Source of the DNA: Neospora caninum Liverpool
Lineage: Eukaryota; Apicomplexa; Conoidasida; Eucoccidiorida; Sarcocystidae
DNA: 64,000 nt
Reading direction: 5' to 3'
Assembly (NCBI RefSeq): GCF_000208865.1
Contig: NC_018388.1
Location: 992,001 to 1,056,000 of the forward strand
Notes under the pieces: generated by a model
Told to the model about the DNA's origin: nothing
The model's input: only the letters and a program-made list of their open reading frames with translations
Databases searched by the model: none
In this document: positions 1 to 11,100 of the stretch, piece by piece
Layout: the number at the start of each line of letters is the position of its first letter
How positions within the stretch are numbered: the stretch's first letter is position 1
Translations under genes and position numbers: made by a program

Positions 1-618
1 CCTCTTCTTTTTTTCATGCTCTTCCAGACGGTTGCTCTCGGATACTCCCGCGGCATTCAGCCGCTCACACATTCGCAGTTACTGTGCTGGCGGGATTTTC
101 TTTGAAACAGTACTCTTCCTGCGTAGAATGTTTCTTCGAAAAGGACTCCTGAAGCGTTCCCTTTCAGCCTCCACACCAACCATCGAACCTGAGTTTTACA
201 TGCCCCTCTACCGCCGTGCCTTCCGACTCGAATTGGCTGATCCGGGCGTCTGGTCTGCTGCCAATCTGGACCGTTTCTTACCTTCCTGCGCTGTACATAC
301 ACACAAAAAATAAGCGTTGGTATCATCTGAAGTATGCCTAGACGTCTGGGCTTATTCGGACAAACCGTCGTTCGGTTCCTTTTCATCGGGTGCCGCTTGG
401 GAGGGAAAGTGCTTTTCAAATGAATGACTCGGACGGCAGCTTAAAGCCCAACAATCCGCTGGCTGTCACTGACGCGTAGCATCTCGCATCCGCGTTCGGC
501 AAAAATACGAGCTCCGCCTTGCTGATGCCGAAGCAGCCAGGCTGTGTGATAACCTTGCAGGGAAAGTTTGCCGTTCCGCGCAACACTGTCCGTAACTTTA
601 AAAAACTACTCCCAGACG
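1..618 (+). promoter_or_regulatory. 5' flank and probable leader of the TPR gene
   Basis: No gene is recognisable here. The open frames on both strands are short and without domain character. The region directly precedes the first ATG of the TPR gene at 619, so it most likely holds its promoter and 5' untranslated leader. I see no confident core promoter element. Confidence 0.3.
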
Positions 619-900
619 ATGCCTACCACGTCGGTGGGCGTAGCGTTGCTGAGGGCAGGAGACGAGGCTCGCCGGCTGCAAGAATGGGGACAAGCCGAAT
701 CCCTGTACTCGGCTGCCGTCTGTGCCGTTCGCGGACGAGGAGAGAAGGCTGCTGTTTATGCGAGGTAAAGAAACGGAATGGCCGAGAAAATGCAGAAGAC
801 ACCACAGAGGACTCGCGACCCTCCACGTTTCGCCATCGTGTTGCATGCTGTCAACTGCCTTCCTGTCTGCCAAATGTACATCTATAAATGTGTATATTTT

Positions 901-937
<37 letters not shown>

Positions 938-3900
938 GTATGCGTATGTGTGTATATACACAGCTGAGGCGATAGGTAAGTTTGTGTGGTTACGGAAGTC
1001 CTGTGCAACCTGCTGCTTGGAGAGGTTTTTGCTTCTCGTCTCCTCGCAGCTTGGATTTTGTCATATGACTGGCAAGTTGCTCCGCTCTCGTCCTTCCGGC
1101 AGCCTGGCATCTGTTGAGTGGAGAAAACTCAGCCTGAAGCCACACTCGACTAGCTTTCCTGACTCTCCACGCTCGACCCGCGATCTGCAGGGACCCGCCT
1201 GGCAGCACTCATCCCGCCGTTCCTCTCTCTGTCTCGTTCTCCAGAAAAGCGGCTCTTCTGCTTGACGCCTCGAGCGATCCCGATCTCGTGGCCGCAGTGG
1301 AACGCCGTCTGCATCTCCTCCCGACTCGGCCGAGTCTTGCGCAGTCCTCGCTCGTCCCGTCCCTGCTCCCTAGTTCGCGTGAACGACGCACCCCTTCGTC
1401 GCCAGCACACTGTCCCTCTTCGCAACCTGGCTGCCGAGAACAGGAGACAGAGACTCTTTCAGGACAAAGAGAGTCGCGCGGAAAAGCTGGTCTTGCCAGT
1501 TCCGGAGAGGAGCTTCGCAACGAACAGTTCGAGTGCGCTCGTAGCAGCCGGTGTCGTTTCCCAGGTACTTTATTTCGCTCTGTTGCGCCTCGTGCAGGCG
1601 ACGCGCTCCGTACCCAGCAGGGGCAGATTCGAGCCGCGCCCGGTCGCCCCGGGAACGCGGTTTCCTGGCGCGGCGGACTGCCTCCTCTCCTCGGCAGAAG
1701 ACGCGTCCGTGAGGGCCTCCTGTCTCCTTGCCCGGGAGAAGAGAGAATTCACAGCAGAGGCTGGGGCGGAAAAGGAGAACTGGCTCTTGTCGAACAGGCC
1801 CGATGGCACGTTGCACGCGCTCTCAAACTCAATCCAACGAGGTATGTCGGTTTCTGCGAGGCAAGTCCACGGAAGGTTCGCCACTGCGTGTCGCGTTCGG
1901 CTGTGAGCCGTTCCACGCTCAGCTCTATGGTTGCCGGGGCCGGTGTGTCCGTGCGCACACACGTTTCCGCCACCGTCTGGCGGCGATCCTCTCCTGTTCC
2001 TGTACATGCGCCGCTCCCACCCGAGCTGGAAAAGGACCCTTCTCAGACACACTCTGGCCAGGCTCTGCAAACCTTCAGCAAAGCCTTTCGATTCCGCATG
2101 TGTACGTTCCGCGCGGATCGGGTTTCCCTTTCGTCGTCTCGCTCTCTCTGCGTTCCATTCAGCTTCTCTTCGTTATACTCGGCGGCTCTCGCGGACGTTC
2201 TCGCGCATCGTTGGCGGTCCGGGGCGGCCTTAGCAGCCGCTGCGCTAGGCGTCATGACAGGCCGCGGAGTCCACACGCGGGCCCCCGTGTCGCCTTCATT
2301 TCGTCGCCCGATGCACCGGCAAGTGGCGTCGCCGACGTCGTCTCCCGTTGCTTCTTCCGCGGCGCCTGCTGGGCCTTCCGTTCGCGGCGTGTCGTTGCGG
2401 GCGCCGACGAGGCCGTCGGTGGCGGCGGCTTCCTTCCCTGCGTGCGCTGTGCTGCGAGCTGCGATCGAACGGACAGCGCGGCGGCGCAGTTGTTTTCCCA
2501 GCGTCCCGGCTCAGGCTGCGCCCGCCGCGCTCGGGCACTCAGGGCACCTGCCGGTCTGCGTCAGCGGCGTCCACGAAGTTGTGGAGAAAGACGCGATGTG
2601 GGGTCACTTGGCCCTGGCTGAAACGCAGGGCGGCGGAAACCACAGCCGGCAAGGGACCGACGGGGCGACGACTGTGCCTCCGGTCTCTCAGGCGCCATTG
2701 TTGGGGCCTTCCGCTTTCGCGCACTGGCGCTTTCGTCGGCGGGTTTCCAAACGTTCGCCGAGCGTTTCCGGTGCACGAGCCCTGCTCGCCTTGCTGGAGG
2801 GCTTCGACAGGCAGAGAGAAACGAAGAAGCAGACTGCCTGTGAGCTTCCCAACCTACGACAATCGCCTTCTCGGTGCCAAGTGTACGCGGAGCTTAAGCT
2901 GCTGCACGTGCGGTGCTGTCTGCTTTCGGGGCGACCTGTCGAGTGTCTCCGCAGTTTGTGCGGGCTTCTGGACACGGCCAGCGCAGCGCAGACGGCGGGC
3001 GCTGCGGGTCCGTCCGCCCGCGTTGACTGGCGAACGGTCGTGGAAGAGGGACTGCTTCTGGGTGCGCAGAGCGTCTGCGAATTGCTGTCGGAGACCGCCA
3101 GAAGACTTCAAACACGTGCAGCAGGCGAGGCGGGAAACAACAGCCCCTTCTTCGCAATGGACTGGCCGGTGCGTAGCCGCCTCCACCGCGCAAGCGTACA
3201 CTGTAGCGCTGGTGTCTCTGTGCATGCCCAGAGGAGTCGACCGTCAGCGCTGTGTCTCGACAAGCCTCCTTTCAGCTGAGCGTGTGAAGGCCTTGACGGC
3301 TGGGATGCCAGCTGGGAACGCGTCGCGTCTTTTCATCTGTGTCCGTCATGATACCGAACTTGAGTCCTCTCTGGCTGGTCCCTGTGGCTTTCCACGTCTC
3401 CGTTTCGTTCTGTGCAGCTGCTGGAGAAGATCCAAGAAAACCTTGGCGTGTGCGAACGATCGAGCGAGGCAGACGTGGCCAGGATGCACGCGGCGCCATC
3501 GACAGACCATGACTCGACAGACGAGGCGCGCGCCAGCCCCGAGGTTGTCTCCCGCTCGCCTTTGTCTCCAAACGTACCTTCTGCAGTGCCTTCGTCTTCG
3601 TCCTCTCGTGCGTCTTCGACAGCTCACTGCGAGACGCGTGCCGTGACCTGGGCAGACTCAGCGACTGTGGCGGACGCAGTGGCCGTCGTGGCTTTCAATC
3701 TCCCAAGGACGGCGCCGGGGGCCCCGCTCGACGACGCCGATCTAGAACGACTGCGGCAGCTCTCGGCCTGGAGTTCCCTGGCGTTCAAGGCTTGCTTCCA
3801 GGGCGCTTTCAAGCGCGGCGACGTCGATCGAATGGCCGCTGCGGCCGCGTGGAGGGCGCGGGGCTTCCTCCAGTTGAGACAGTGGGACGACGTACGTGTG

Positions 3901-5243
3901 AGGGCGAGAGCAGATGCAGGCACAGCGCCGCCCTGCGGGAAATGCGAGGCGGTTAGGTTCCCCGTTTTCAGATTCGTCGTCGCTCCACCGTGTCTGTGGG
4001 AGTCCCGAGAGATAGAGAAACAGCGAGGGAAAGAAGGCACGGCCAAAGCAGCCGTGGCAGGCTGTCCACAGGGTGGGAAACTGTGTCGCCCTGTAGGTGT
4101 CCGTCCCTCGCCTTTCCTAGCAAAGCTATGCGAGAGCAGTGAAGGCTCTGTCCAGCAGACATTTCTCCAGGCAGCGTCCACCCGCTGGAAAGGACAAGAC
4201 ACGCGCGGGGCGGGTGTAGGCGTTACTCAAGGGTGCATCCAGGCGCTTCCCATGTGAGCTTTGCTGCATGTGCGTCCCTCGCAGGCTGTCCGCGAGGCCA
4301 CCCAGGCATTGGCGATCGATATCTGGACTCCAGCGGAGGTCTTTGCTTCGCCGCCGCCGGGGTTCCTCTCTTCGCCCTCGCCGGAAGGTCAATCTCACCC
4401 CAACTCCGGATCTCATGCCGGACTTCCGCTACTTTGTGAGTTACACGGCAGTGCTGGCAGCGAAGGCTAGGAGGAGCTGTCGATCGAGACGTCGCTTCGG
4501 GCAGTGCTGGCAGCGAAGGCTAGGAGGAGCTGTCGATCGAGACGTCGCTTCGGGCAGTGCTGGCAGCGAAGGCTAGGAGGAGCTGTCGATCGAGACGTCG
4601 CTTCGGGCAGTGCTGCGAAGGTTGCTTTGTGCCCGGCACTTGCGTGGCGCACCGCTGTCTCGTGCCTCGGGTGCGTTCTGAGGTTGCAGCCCGTTCCCTC
4701 TTTCCTTATTATCTGTACATGCGTCGGCGCCCCCGTGTGACTCCGCCTGTTTTTTCAGCTCTCTTCAGCCCTCTGCACATTCGGGCTGCCGCGCACGCCC
4801 TCGCGGGTCGTGGGAAAGAGGCCGCAGCGGACTTCGCGTTGTCGCGGTGTCTCATGAGGTTACCTGGTCTGGAGGCGCGCCCGTCAGGGCGCTCTCGAGG
4901 CCTTGGCAACAGGACCAGCCTGGACGACAGGCATGAGAAAGCCGCGAACTGCCGCCTCGCAAAGATTTTCGCAGAACCGCACAAGGCGGCCGACGACGAG
5001 CCGCTGGACGCAGAGGCAGGCAGAGAAGTGGGGGCGGTGGCGTGCAAATCCAGGCACGAGGCTGACACAGGGGCGTCGCAGGACGAGCGTGGAAGCCGTG
5101 AATCGGGTGCCTGCAAGAATCAAGTGCGCACGCGTCTTCTTAATCCGCGCGAACCGGCTGTAAGGTGGGACCGGACACCGCTAGAGAAAGCAAGGCTGAA
5201 GAGCCGGGCGGAGAACCCAAGCCGTGTGTTCTTCGGCTTCTGA
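619..5243 (+). CDS. tetratricopeptide-repeat (TPR) protein, six exons
   Basis: I predict six exons: 619-764, 1245-1841, 2163-3168, 3418-3891, 4285-4435 and 4759-5243. All have GT..AG borders and agreeing phases, giving 952 aa. TPR-type helix pairs are clear at both ends. Residues about 7-48 contain the pattern GDEARRLQEWGQAESLYSAAV. The junction of exons 4 and 5 restores a textbook repeat (ARGFLQLRQWDD joined to AVREATQALAID). Exon 6 opens with another (IRAAAHALAGRGKEAAADF). Between them lie Ser/Pro/Ala-rich insertions, for example about residues 270-370 and 600-660. The last about 130 residues are charged and disordered. TPRs bind partner proteins, so a chaperone-adaptor or scaffold role is possible, but no specific family is recognised. 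The ATG at 619 is the first in frame with exon 1. The gene converges on the giant - strand gene. Exon 3 could hide a further small intron. Confidence 0.75.
903..960 (+). repeat. (TA)n/(TATG)n microsatellite in intron 1 of the TPR gene
   Basis: A run of alternating TA of about 30 bases grades into TATG/TGTA units. It lies inside the first intron (765-1244). Similar TA runs occur in introns of the giant gene, so they mark introns in this genome rather than coding sequence. Confidence 0.9.
4448..4615 (+). repeat. 53-bp minisatellite, 3.2 tandem copies
   Basis: Three identical 53-bp units occupy 4448-4500, 4501-4553 and 4554-4606, followed by a 9-base partial copy to 4615. Each begins GCAGTGCTGGCAGCGAAGG and ends GTCGCTTCGG. 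The array lies in intron 5 of the TPR gene (4436-4758), starting 12 bases after the donor. The perfect identity of the copies implies recent expansion. Confidence 0.95.
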
Positions 5244-6506
5244 CTCGGGGAGACTGCCCAGAACCTGACACTCCCCACGCGGGGAAGCGTGATGTCACGC
5301 TCCGAAAATGTGTCACAGTAGACGTGAGACCGTGATGCGTTTTGTGCCCGGGGTGAAGACCCAGGCATACAGGCGCCCTGAGACAGGCATGTGACAATGT
5401 GTGCAAACTTGTGGGCATCGTCATCTGCATGCATGTTTAAGATACGCATCAACCGCCGACACACACACACACACACACACACGCTGAAAAGGGGTAGACA
5501 GTTCTGGTTATTTTCTGCCGGTGTCGCGGATCACGCGGAGCGCCCCGCACTCAGTTAAGACGCTTCCGCATTTTCCTACAGAGCGAAGAGCTGTACAGTC
5601 ACCACATGAACCTGGCTACGGACAAAAGGTGGCGATGCATCCCTCCCTCCGGCCGCTGCCTGCGTCGGCCACGTGCAATTTGGGCAGCCGGCGTCACCGC
5701 TGGAAACAGCATGGGTGTTGGGGCAAGTGGCGTGTGCCGGGCTCTATAGGGCTTGGATAATCGCTAGCCGGTATCGAAATCGACTACGCTAACAGAACTG
5801 AAAAGGCAAGTGGGCACACGCCGCTGCCTCACTCTGACACCGCTAGAGAGCCCTGTTACGCGAGACTACGGGTCCGAGGTGTAGCGCCTCGGCTTTCCGA
5901 GTCTCTTTCACTTTGCTCTCCGCCCTAGGTTTGCCCCAGGCCTTGTGCAGTGCGTGGGGACGACAGACCTTTTAGGTAGCGCCTTCGCAACTTCAGACAC
6001 AAAATGTAAACGCCGGACGGGTGGGCCCGACCCTGACGGACACGTGTTCGAAGTTCATGCGCCATGCCCGGGTCGATTTCGAAGACGCAAAGCATTGCAC
6101 GGTTGCTACGAAGAGAGAGCTGATGGCGAAAACAAGCTGAGGAGAGACACGTCCTCGGATATCAAACAGGCGTCCATTTGTTATGGCGTTTGCCGATTCG
6201 AAGTCAATGGAAACCCATCACATGTAGCGTTCGCGCGGACTGCGCCGGGACACCGACCACCCTCTCCACGACAAGATCACGAAGGCAACACGCGTTTTAG
6301 TTCATGAAACGTCTCAATCTCCCCTCCGCCTCCCCGTCACCCAAGAGACTACAAACTCTCATCACGACCTCGAACCGTCCACACTGCTGCGACGCACACT
6401 GCGAAGTCTCAAAGAGATATTTTCTCTGGTCACGCTGACGCGCCGCGCTCGACGCGCCTCGTGAATCGCCGCGTTCAGATGGCATCGCCGCGTGCCCCTT
6501 CACTCT
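5244..6506. other. intergenic region between convergent genes, with an (AC)n run
   Basis: This stretch lies between the stop codon of the TPR gene (+) and the stop codon of the giant gene (-), so it should contain both 3' untranslated regions and both polyadenylation sites. A pure (AC)12 dinucleotide run sits at 5459-5482. I see no further gene. Confidence 0.6.
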
Positions 6507-8150
6507 CTATCGGGGCGGTGGCATGCCTTGAGGAGGCTGGGTGAGATGCCGCATCTGTTGCTGGTGGAGAAGAAGTTGCCTCTGTTGTTGGAGAGCCTGT
6601 TGCTGAGCGCGCTGCTGCTGGAGCTGCTGGAGCTGCTGAGGCAGTTGGGGCTGCCCGCCGGAAGGCAGCATTTGTCGCTCTTGAAGGAGCTGCTGTCTAT
6701 GCACCTGTTGCTGCAGCTGCTGCAAATGGTCAAGCTGCAGTCGGTGCTGCAAAAAGGTCTGGCCCTGTCCGCCGCCAGTGCCTCCGCTCACGAGGGCTTC
6801 GCCGCCCCCACTGCCTCCCATGGCGCCCGTCGAGCCAGCAGGCAGATCCGGCGCCCCACCGGTCGACGCGGGCCGCATGCCCGGCGACTGCTGAGGCCCC
6901 CCCCCTTGGTGGGAGTGGAGCAGCTGGTGCTGAAGGAGTTGGTGGCGCTGCTGCTGCAAATGCTGCAGCTGGTGCTGGTGCAGTTGTTGCTGAAGCAGCA
7001 ACTGCGTCGCGGCTGCAACTGCCGACGGCGATCTGCTCCCGCCTTCGTGCTGACTCGGGCCGTGCCCCGACAGAGGCCCCGGCCCGCCGCCGGAAAAACG
7101 CGCGCCGCCAACGCCTCGCTCGGCGGCCCCACACGGGGCTGCGCCTCGCTGAAGAGCCTGGCTCTGCTCCGAGTGCGACGCGCCAGCCTGTGGGTAGACC
7201 GCCGCTTGGCTCGCAGATCCATACACGCCTGCGCCGCCGACACCACCCATTCCGAGGGAATGCGACGCATGGTGGGACACGGGTGCCTGCGCAGGCGGAA
7301 GCGTAGGTCGCGACTTCTTCTTCGGTCGCCCTAGGGCGCCTCCGCGCGAGCCGCGCTTCGGGCCGGCTGTCCCCCCGAGGCCTTCGTCCCCGTCTTGCAC
7401 GGAGGCTCTGTCGCCGTCGGCGCTGCCAGTCGCCGCGGACGACACGCCTCGACCCTGGAGAGCGGCCTGGTTGTGTTTCCCCGCCGCGAAAACCTGGGAG
7501 GCACTGCCGCCCGCTGCCAGGTGGCGAAGAATGTGCTGCTGCTGAAGCGCCGCGACTGCAGCTGCCGCTGGCGACGCCCCGCCGCCCGTCCCTCCCACGC
7601 CCGAGAGCAGCGACTGAGCGAGCGAGAGGCTCGCTGGCGACGGAGTCAGACCCTGCGGAAGCGAGGGGTTTTCGGCGCTGCGGCTCTGCGACTGCAAATG
7701 CAGAAGCTGTTGGTGCTGCTGGTGCTGAGCCGCCACGGCTGCCAAGGCCGCGCCCCAAGCCGGCTGAGAGGAGAGCGAACCCTGGAGCTGCTTCGCGCCT
7801 TCCCGCGACCTCTCTGCTTGCTGCTGCTCGAGGAGCGCCAGGTCTTCCAGGCGCTGAGACAGTTCCTGGTACAGAGGCACGCTGGATGCCTGGACAGGCA
7901 GAGTCTCGGCTTCTCGCAACAGCGCGCGAACGGCCTCGACATTCACGGGATGCTGTTGCAGCTGCTGGAGCAACTGCAGCTGCTGGAGCAGCTGCGGAGC
8001 CGCCTGTTGGCGCCGCTGAAGAAGCAGATGCAGCTGAACTTGGTGCAGCGCGGCCTCCGCTTTCGCTCGCCACGACAGAAGCGCCGCGACACCTGCCTCG
8101 ACGGCAGAGAGCGCCAGCAAAGACACGGGCAAAGTGGCTGCCTCGGTCAC
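6507..8150 (-). other. Gln-rich C-terminal exon of the giant protein
   Basis: The last exon encodes about 547 residues. It opens with PLU-1-like helices and then becomes dominated by Gln, Leu and His runs, including repeated QQL and HQLLQ patterns, and by Gly/Ser/Pro linkers before the stop codon at 6507-6509. Gln-rich low complexity of this kind is common in coccidian nuclear proteins. The opposite strand shows long open frames purely because of this CAG/CTG-rich composition. Confidence 0.8.
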
Positions 8151-11100
8151 CTGCGGAACGAGAGCAAGACGGCAGGGAAAGGAGCAAGACATGACCAAAG
8201 GACACCACGTTTCCTGGCAACGGCGGATGCGCCTTATGCACGGTGACCTGAGCCATGGCCGTGCTGGAACGTTCGAAAATGTATTTACACTTTTGGTACA
8301 CCTCTGCGTTTAAATGCCGGCGGTGCGCTCGCCTAGCGTGTGGGGCCGTCTGGATACCGCGTGTGTGCGTCCCACTTGTGGTCCCGGCGAGCAAAACAAG
8401 ACCTCACCGCTTAAGCAATTGCGTGACACAGCACGTGCAGGAGAGGAAAAACACGCAGTGGAAGAAGATTTAAACGGCTTCAGCGTCTCGTGCCACTACG
8501 CGCGCGTCGGCCCTTTTTTTCGCGAGTCCCCACGTGCATCCGCGCCTCAGCACGGCGACGACACAAAACACGTCGCGGTGTCTCCCGAAGCACCAGCGGG
8601 GCTGTGGAACAGCTTCGGTGTGCCAAACGCCGTTCGTGTTTCGTCCCCGCTAGCCCCCGCCCTCATGAAACCTACAGGCACGATCTCTGTGCCGGACCTA
8701 GCGAAAAGAGAAACTGGCTCACCAGAGCATGCAAGGCCTGAACCGAGGGCAGTTTCAGCTCCTGGTTCGCCACCTTTTGGAGTTGTTGCTCGCATCGTCG
8801 AACGGCCTCGTTCTCCTTCAGGATCCAGTCGACTCGTTCGACGCGGATCCCGATGCTCCTTGCTTCGTACAGCAACTCCTCCCACTGCGCCATGGAGAGT
8901 TTGTCAGGTTTCACACCCTTTCCGCGATTGTTGTCTCCCCGTTCGCTTGCACGGCTTTCTGCTTGTCCAGGCGCCTCCTGCGATGGAGGCGCATCGGCCG
9001 TCTCAGGATTCGCTGTGTGTAGCGGGGCTCTTGCGAGTCCAGATTCCTCGGTAGCAGGCTCCGGATGACCTGCGTCTCTGGGCATCGCGGCCTCTGCTCC
9101 GTCCCCTGCCGGCGCTGACGGCTCGGCCCCGCCTTCTGCGCGATCGACGCCACCGAGCTCCAGCGACCGACACCGGTCCCCAGACCGTGACGCCCCAGGA
9201 GGCGAAGCGGCAGGAGCATCGGCCAGGGCTGTGACCTCCTGCGGAAGCACAATTGGCGGGAGAGGCGCGAGAACGCGGAGGCTACGAAGTTTCTTTTCAA
9301 AAGCCATGGCGCGATCCAGCGTGGACCGCAGAAGGCGGCTGAGGAATTTGCCCTCCTCAACGAAGACGCGCACGCTGCCTCGCACTCGAACGGGAAGTGG
9401 CGTCTCCGGGTTTTGGTGCAGCCCCTCCTGTTCTCCGTCAGAACTGGCCTTTGCAGACGCTCCCGGATCTCGCGGAGACCCCGGGCCGCTGTCCGGCACG
9501 AGCGCCGGGCGCGCCGCGTCCTCAGTCGAGTTACGCCCGGTTCCCGCGGCCGGGGGCCCATCAGGCGACGCCGCCGCCAATCTGCATGGCGTGGCTTCCG
9601 CACCTTCGGATTTGACAGCACACGCCAGGCTTTCTGCGCCGTTCTGCTCGTGCGCTGAAGACAGCTGGTCGCGCTGCCTCCTCGTCTCCGTACGCTCCCT
9701 GCAGCGGTCCAGACACTTTCTCGTTAACGGGGCATACACCTGAGTCATTCGCCAGAGGTGGTAAACCGACCGTTGGACGAACGGGACTGCAGAGGCGGCG
9801 AGTTGCGTCGACACGTCGCTGGCCTCTCCATTCCTCTCGCGTTCCTCGTCTTTAGGACTCGGATGGTCACCCTGTCGCCTGTCCTGCGACGGGCCGCCTT
9901 CGCCCCCAGGAGCTTGTCGAAGAGCTCGCCCCTCAGGTGCTCCTCCGCCTTCCACCTTGCTTGCCCGACGCACTCGCTGCGTACGATTCTTGAGCCCGTG
10001 GAAGCGAACAGACGCAACGAGAAGGGAGGCCTCTCGGAACCACGCACTGCACGCGACCAGATGGTGAAAGAACTCCTCGCCTTCGAGGCCCGTAATGCCA
10101 GCGTTGAACAGTTGCTGCTCCAGCTTAAGCCACTCCACGTGGCGCTTCTCGAGCAGACACAGCGCGTCGCTCTCTCCGGGGGCCCGCGCGAGCTGCGTCC
10201 CGCCCGCCCCAGAGTGCCTTGCGCGTGCGCCCCACACCCTTCGCCGAGCTCCAGCCAGCGCGTCGAGCCGCTGCCAGTCCTCGGCCTCTTCGTCCACCGC
10301 GTCGGACTCCGGAGGCGCGGCAGAGGGTCCAGACGACGCAGAGCCGTCGGGAGCTTCGTCAGCAGCCACGGCCAGTGCGTCTTCGTTCTCACTCTCCGGC
10401 GCGTTCTCGCCACTGCCGAGCCTGCCGTCGTGCTCGCCACCATCGCCTTGTGGTTCTTGGCCTTCCGCTGCGCTTCCAGCTGCCTGCACAGGAACTCGAC
10501 TCATCGACTGGTCCTGACTTGTCCCTGTCTCCTGTGCGCGTGTCGCTTGTTCTTCGTCTCGCGCCTCGGCCAAGCGCTCGTCTTCTTCCTCCCTCTCGAT
10601 CTCCGCGAGCGCCTCCTGGAGCCGCGCCTGCAGCGCTACGCCTTCCATCAGCAGGGTCTCCGCCTTCCACAGATACGGGACCGACACAGTTCGGTGGGGG
10701 CGGGCGTCCGACAGCCACAGCTTCAGAGCGGCAAAGGACACGCATGGCCAGTCTGAGGCACCGTGTGCATTCGGACTGGGAGCCGCACCCGCGGGTTGTC
10801 CCGCAGCCAGCGCAGAGGCGCCCGCGCCGGAACTGTCCGTGGCGCCCGTAGGCCCAGCAGTCGGAGTGGGGACAGTTGAAACCTTTTGTAGGGGCACGCA
10901 GGCCGGCGCTGGCCGCGAAGCTGCACTGGGAGGAGCTGCCCGGCGTCCTTGAGGCAGGATGTCGGCGACAAGTCTGAGAGAACAGAGGAAGGAAACGAAA
11001 GGGAGAACGTGGAGACAAACGAGGGAACAGGGAATCAAAGCGAAAACGCCCAAGAAAACGGTCACCAAAACCAGATTGGAACCAAGCGTGGCTTGTTGAA

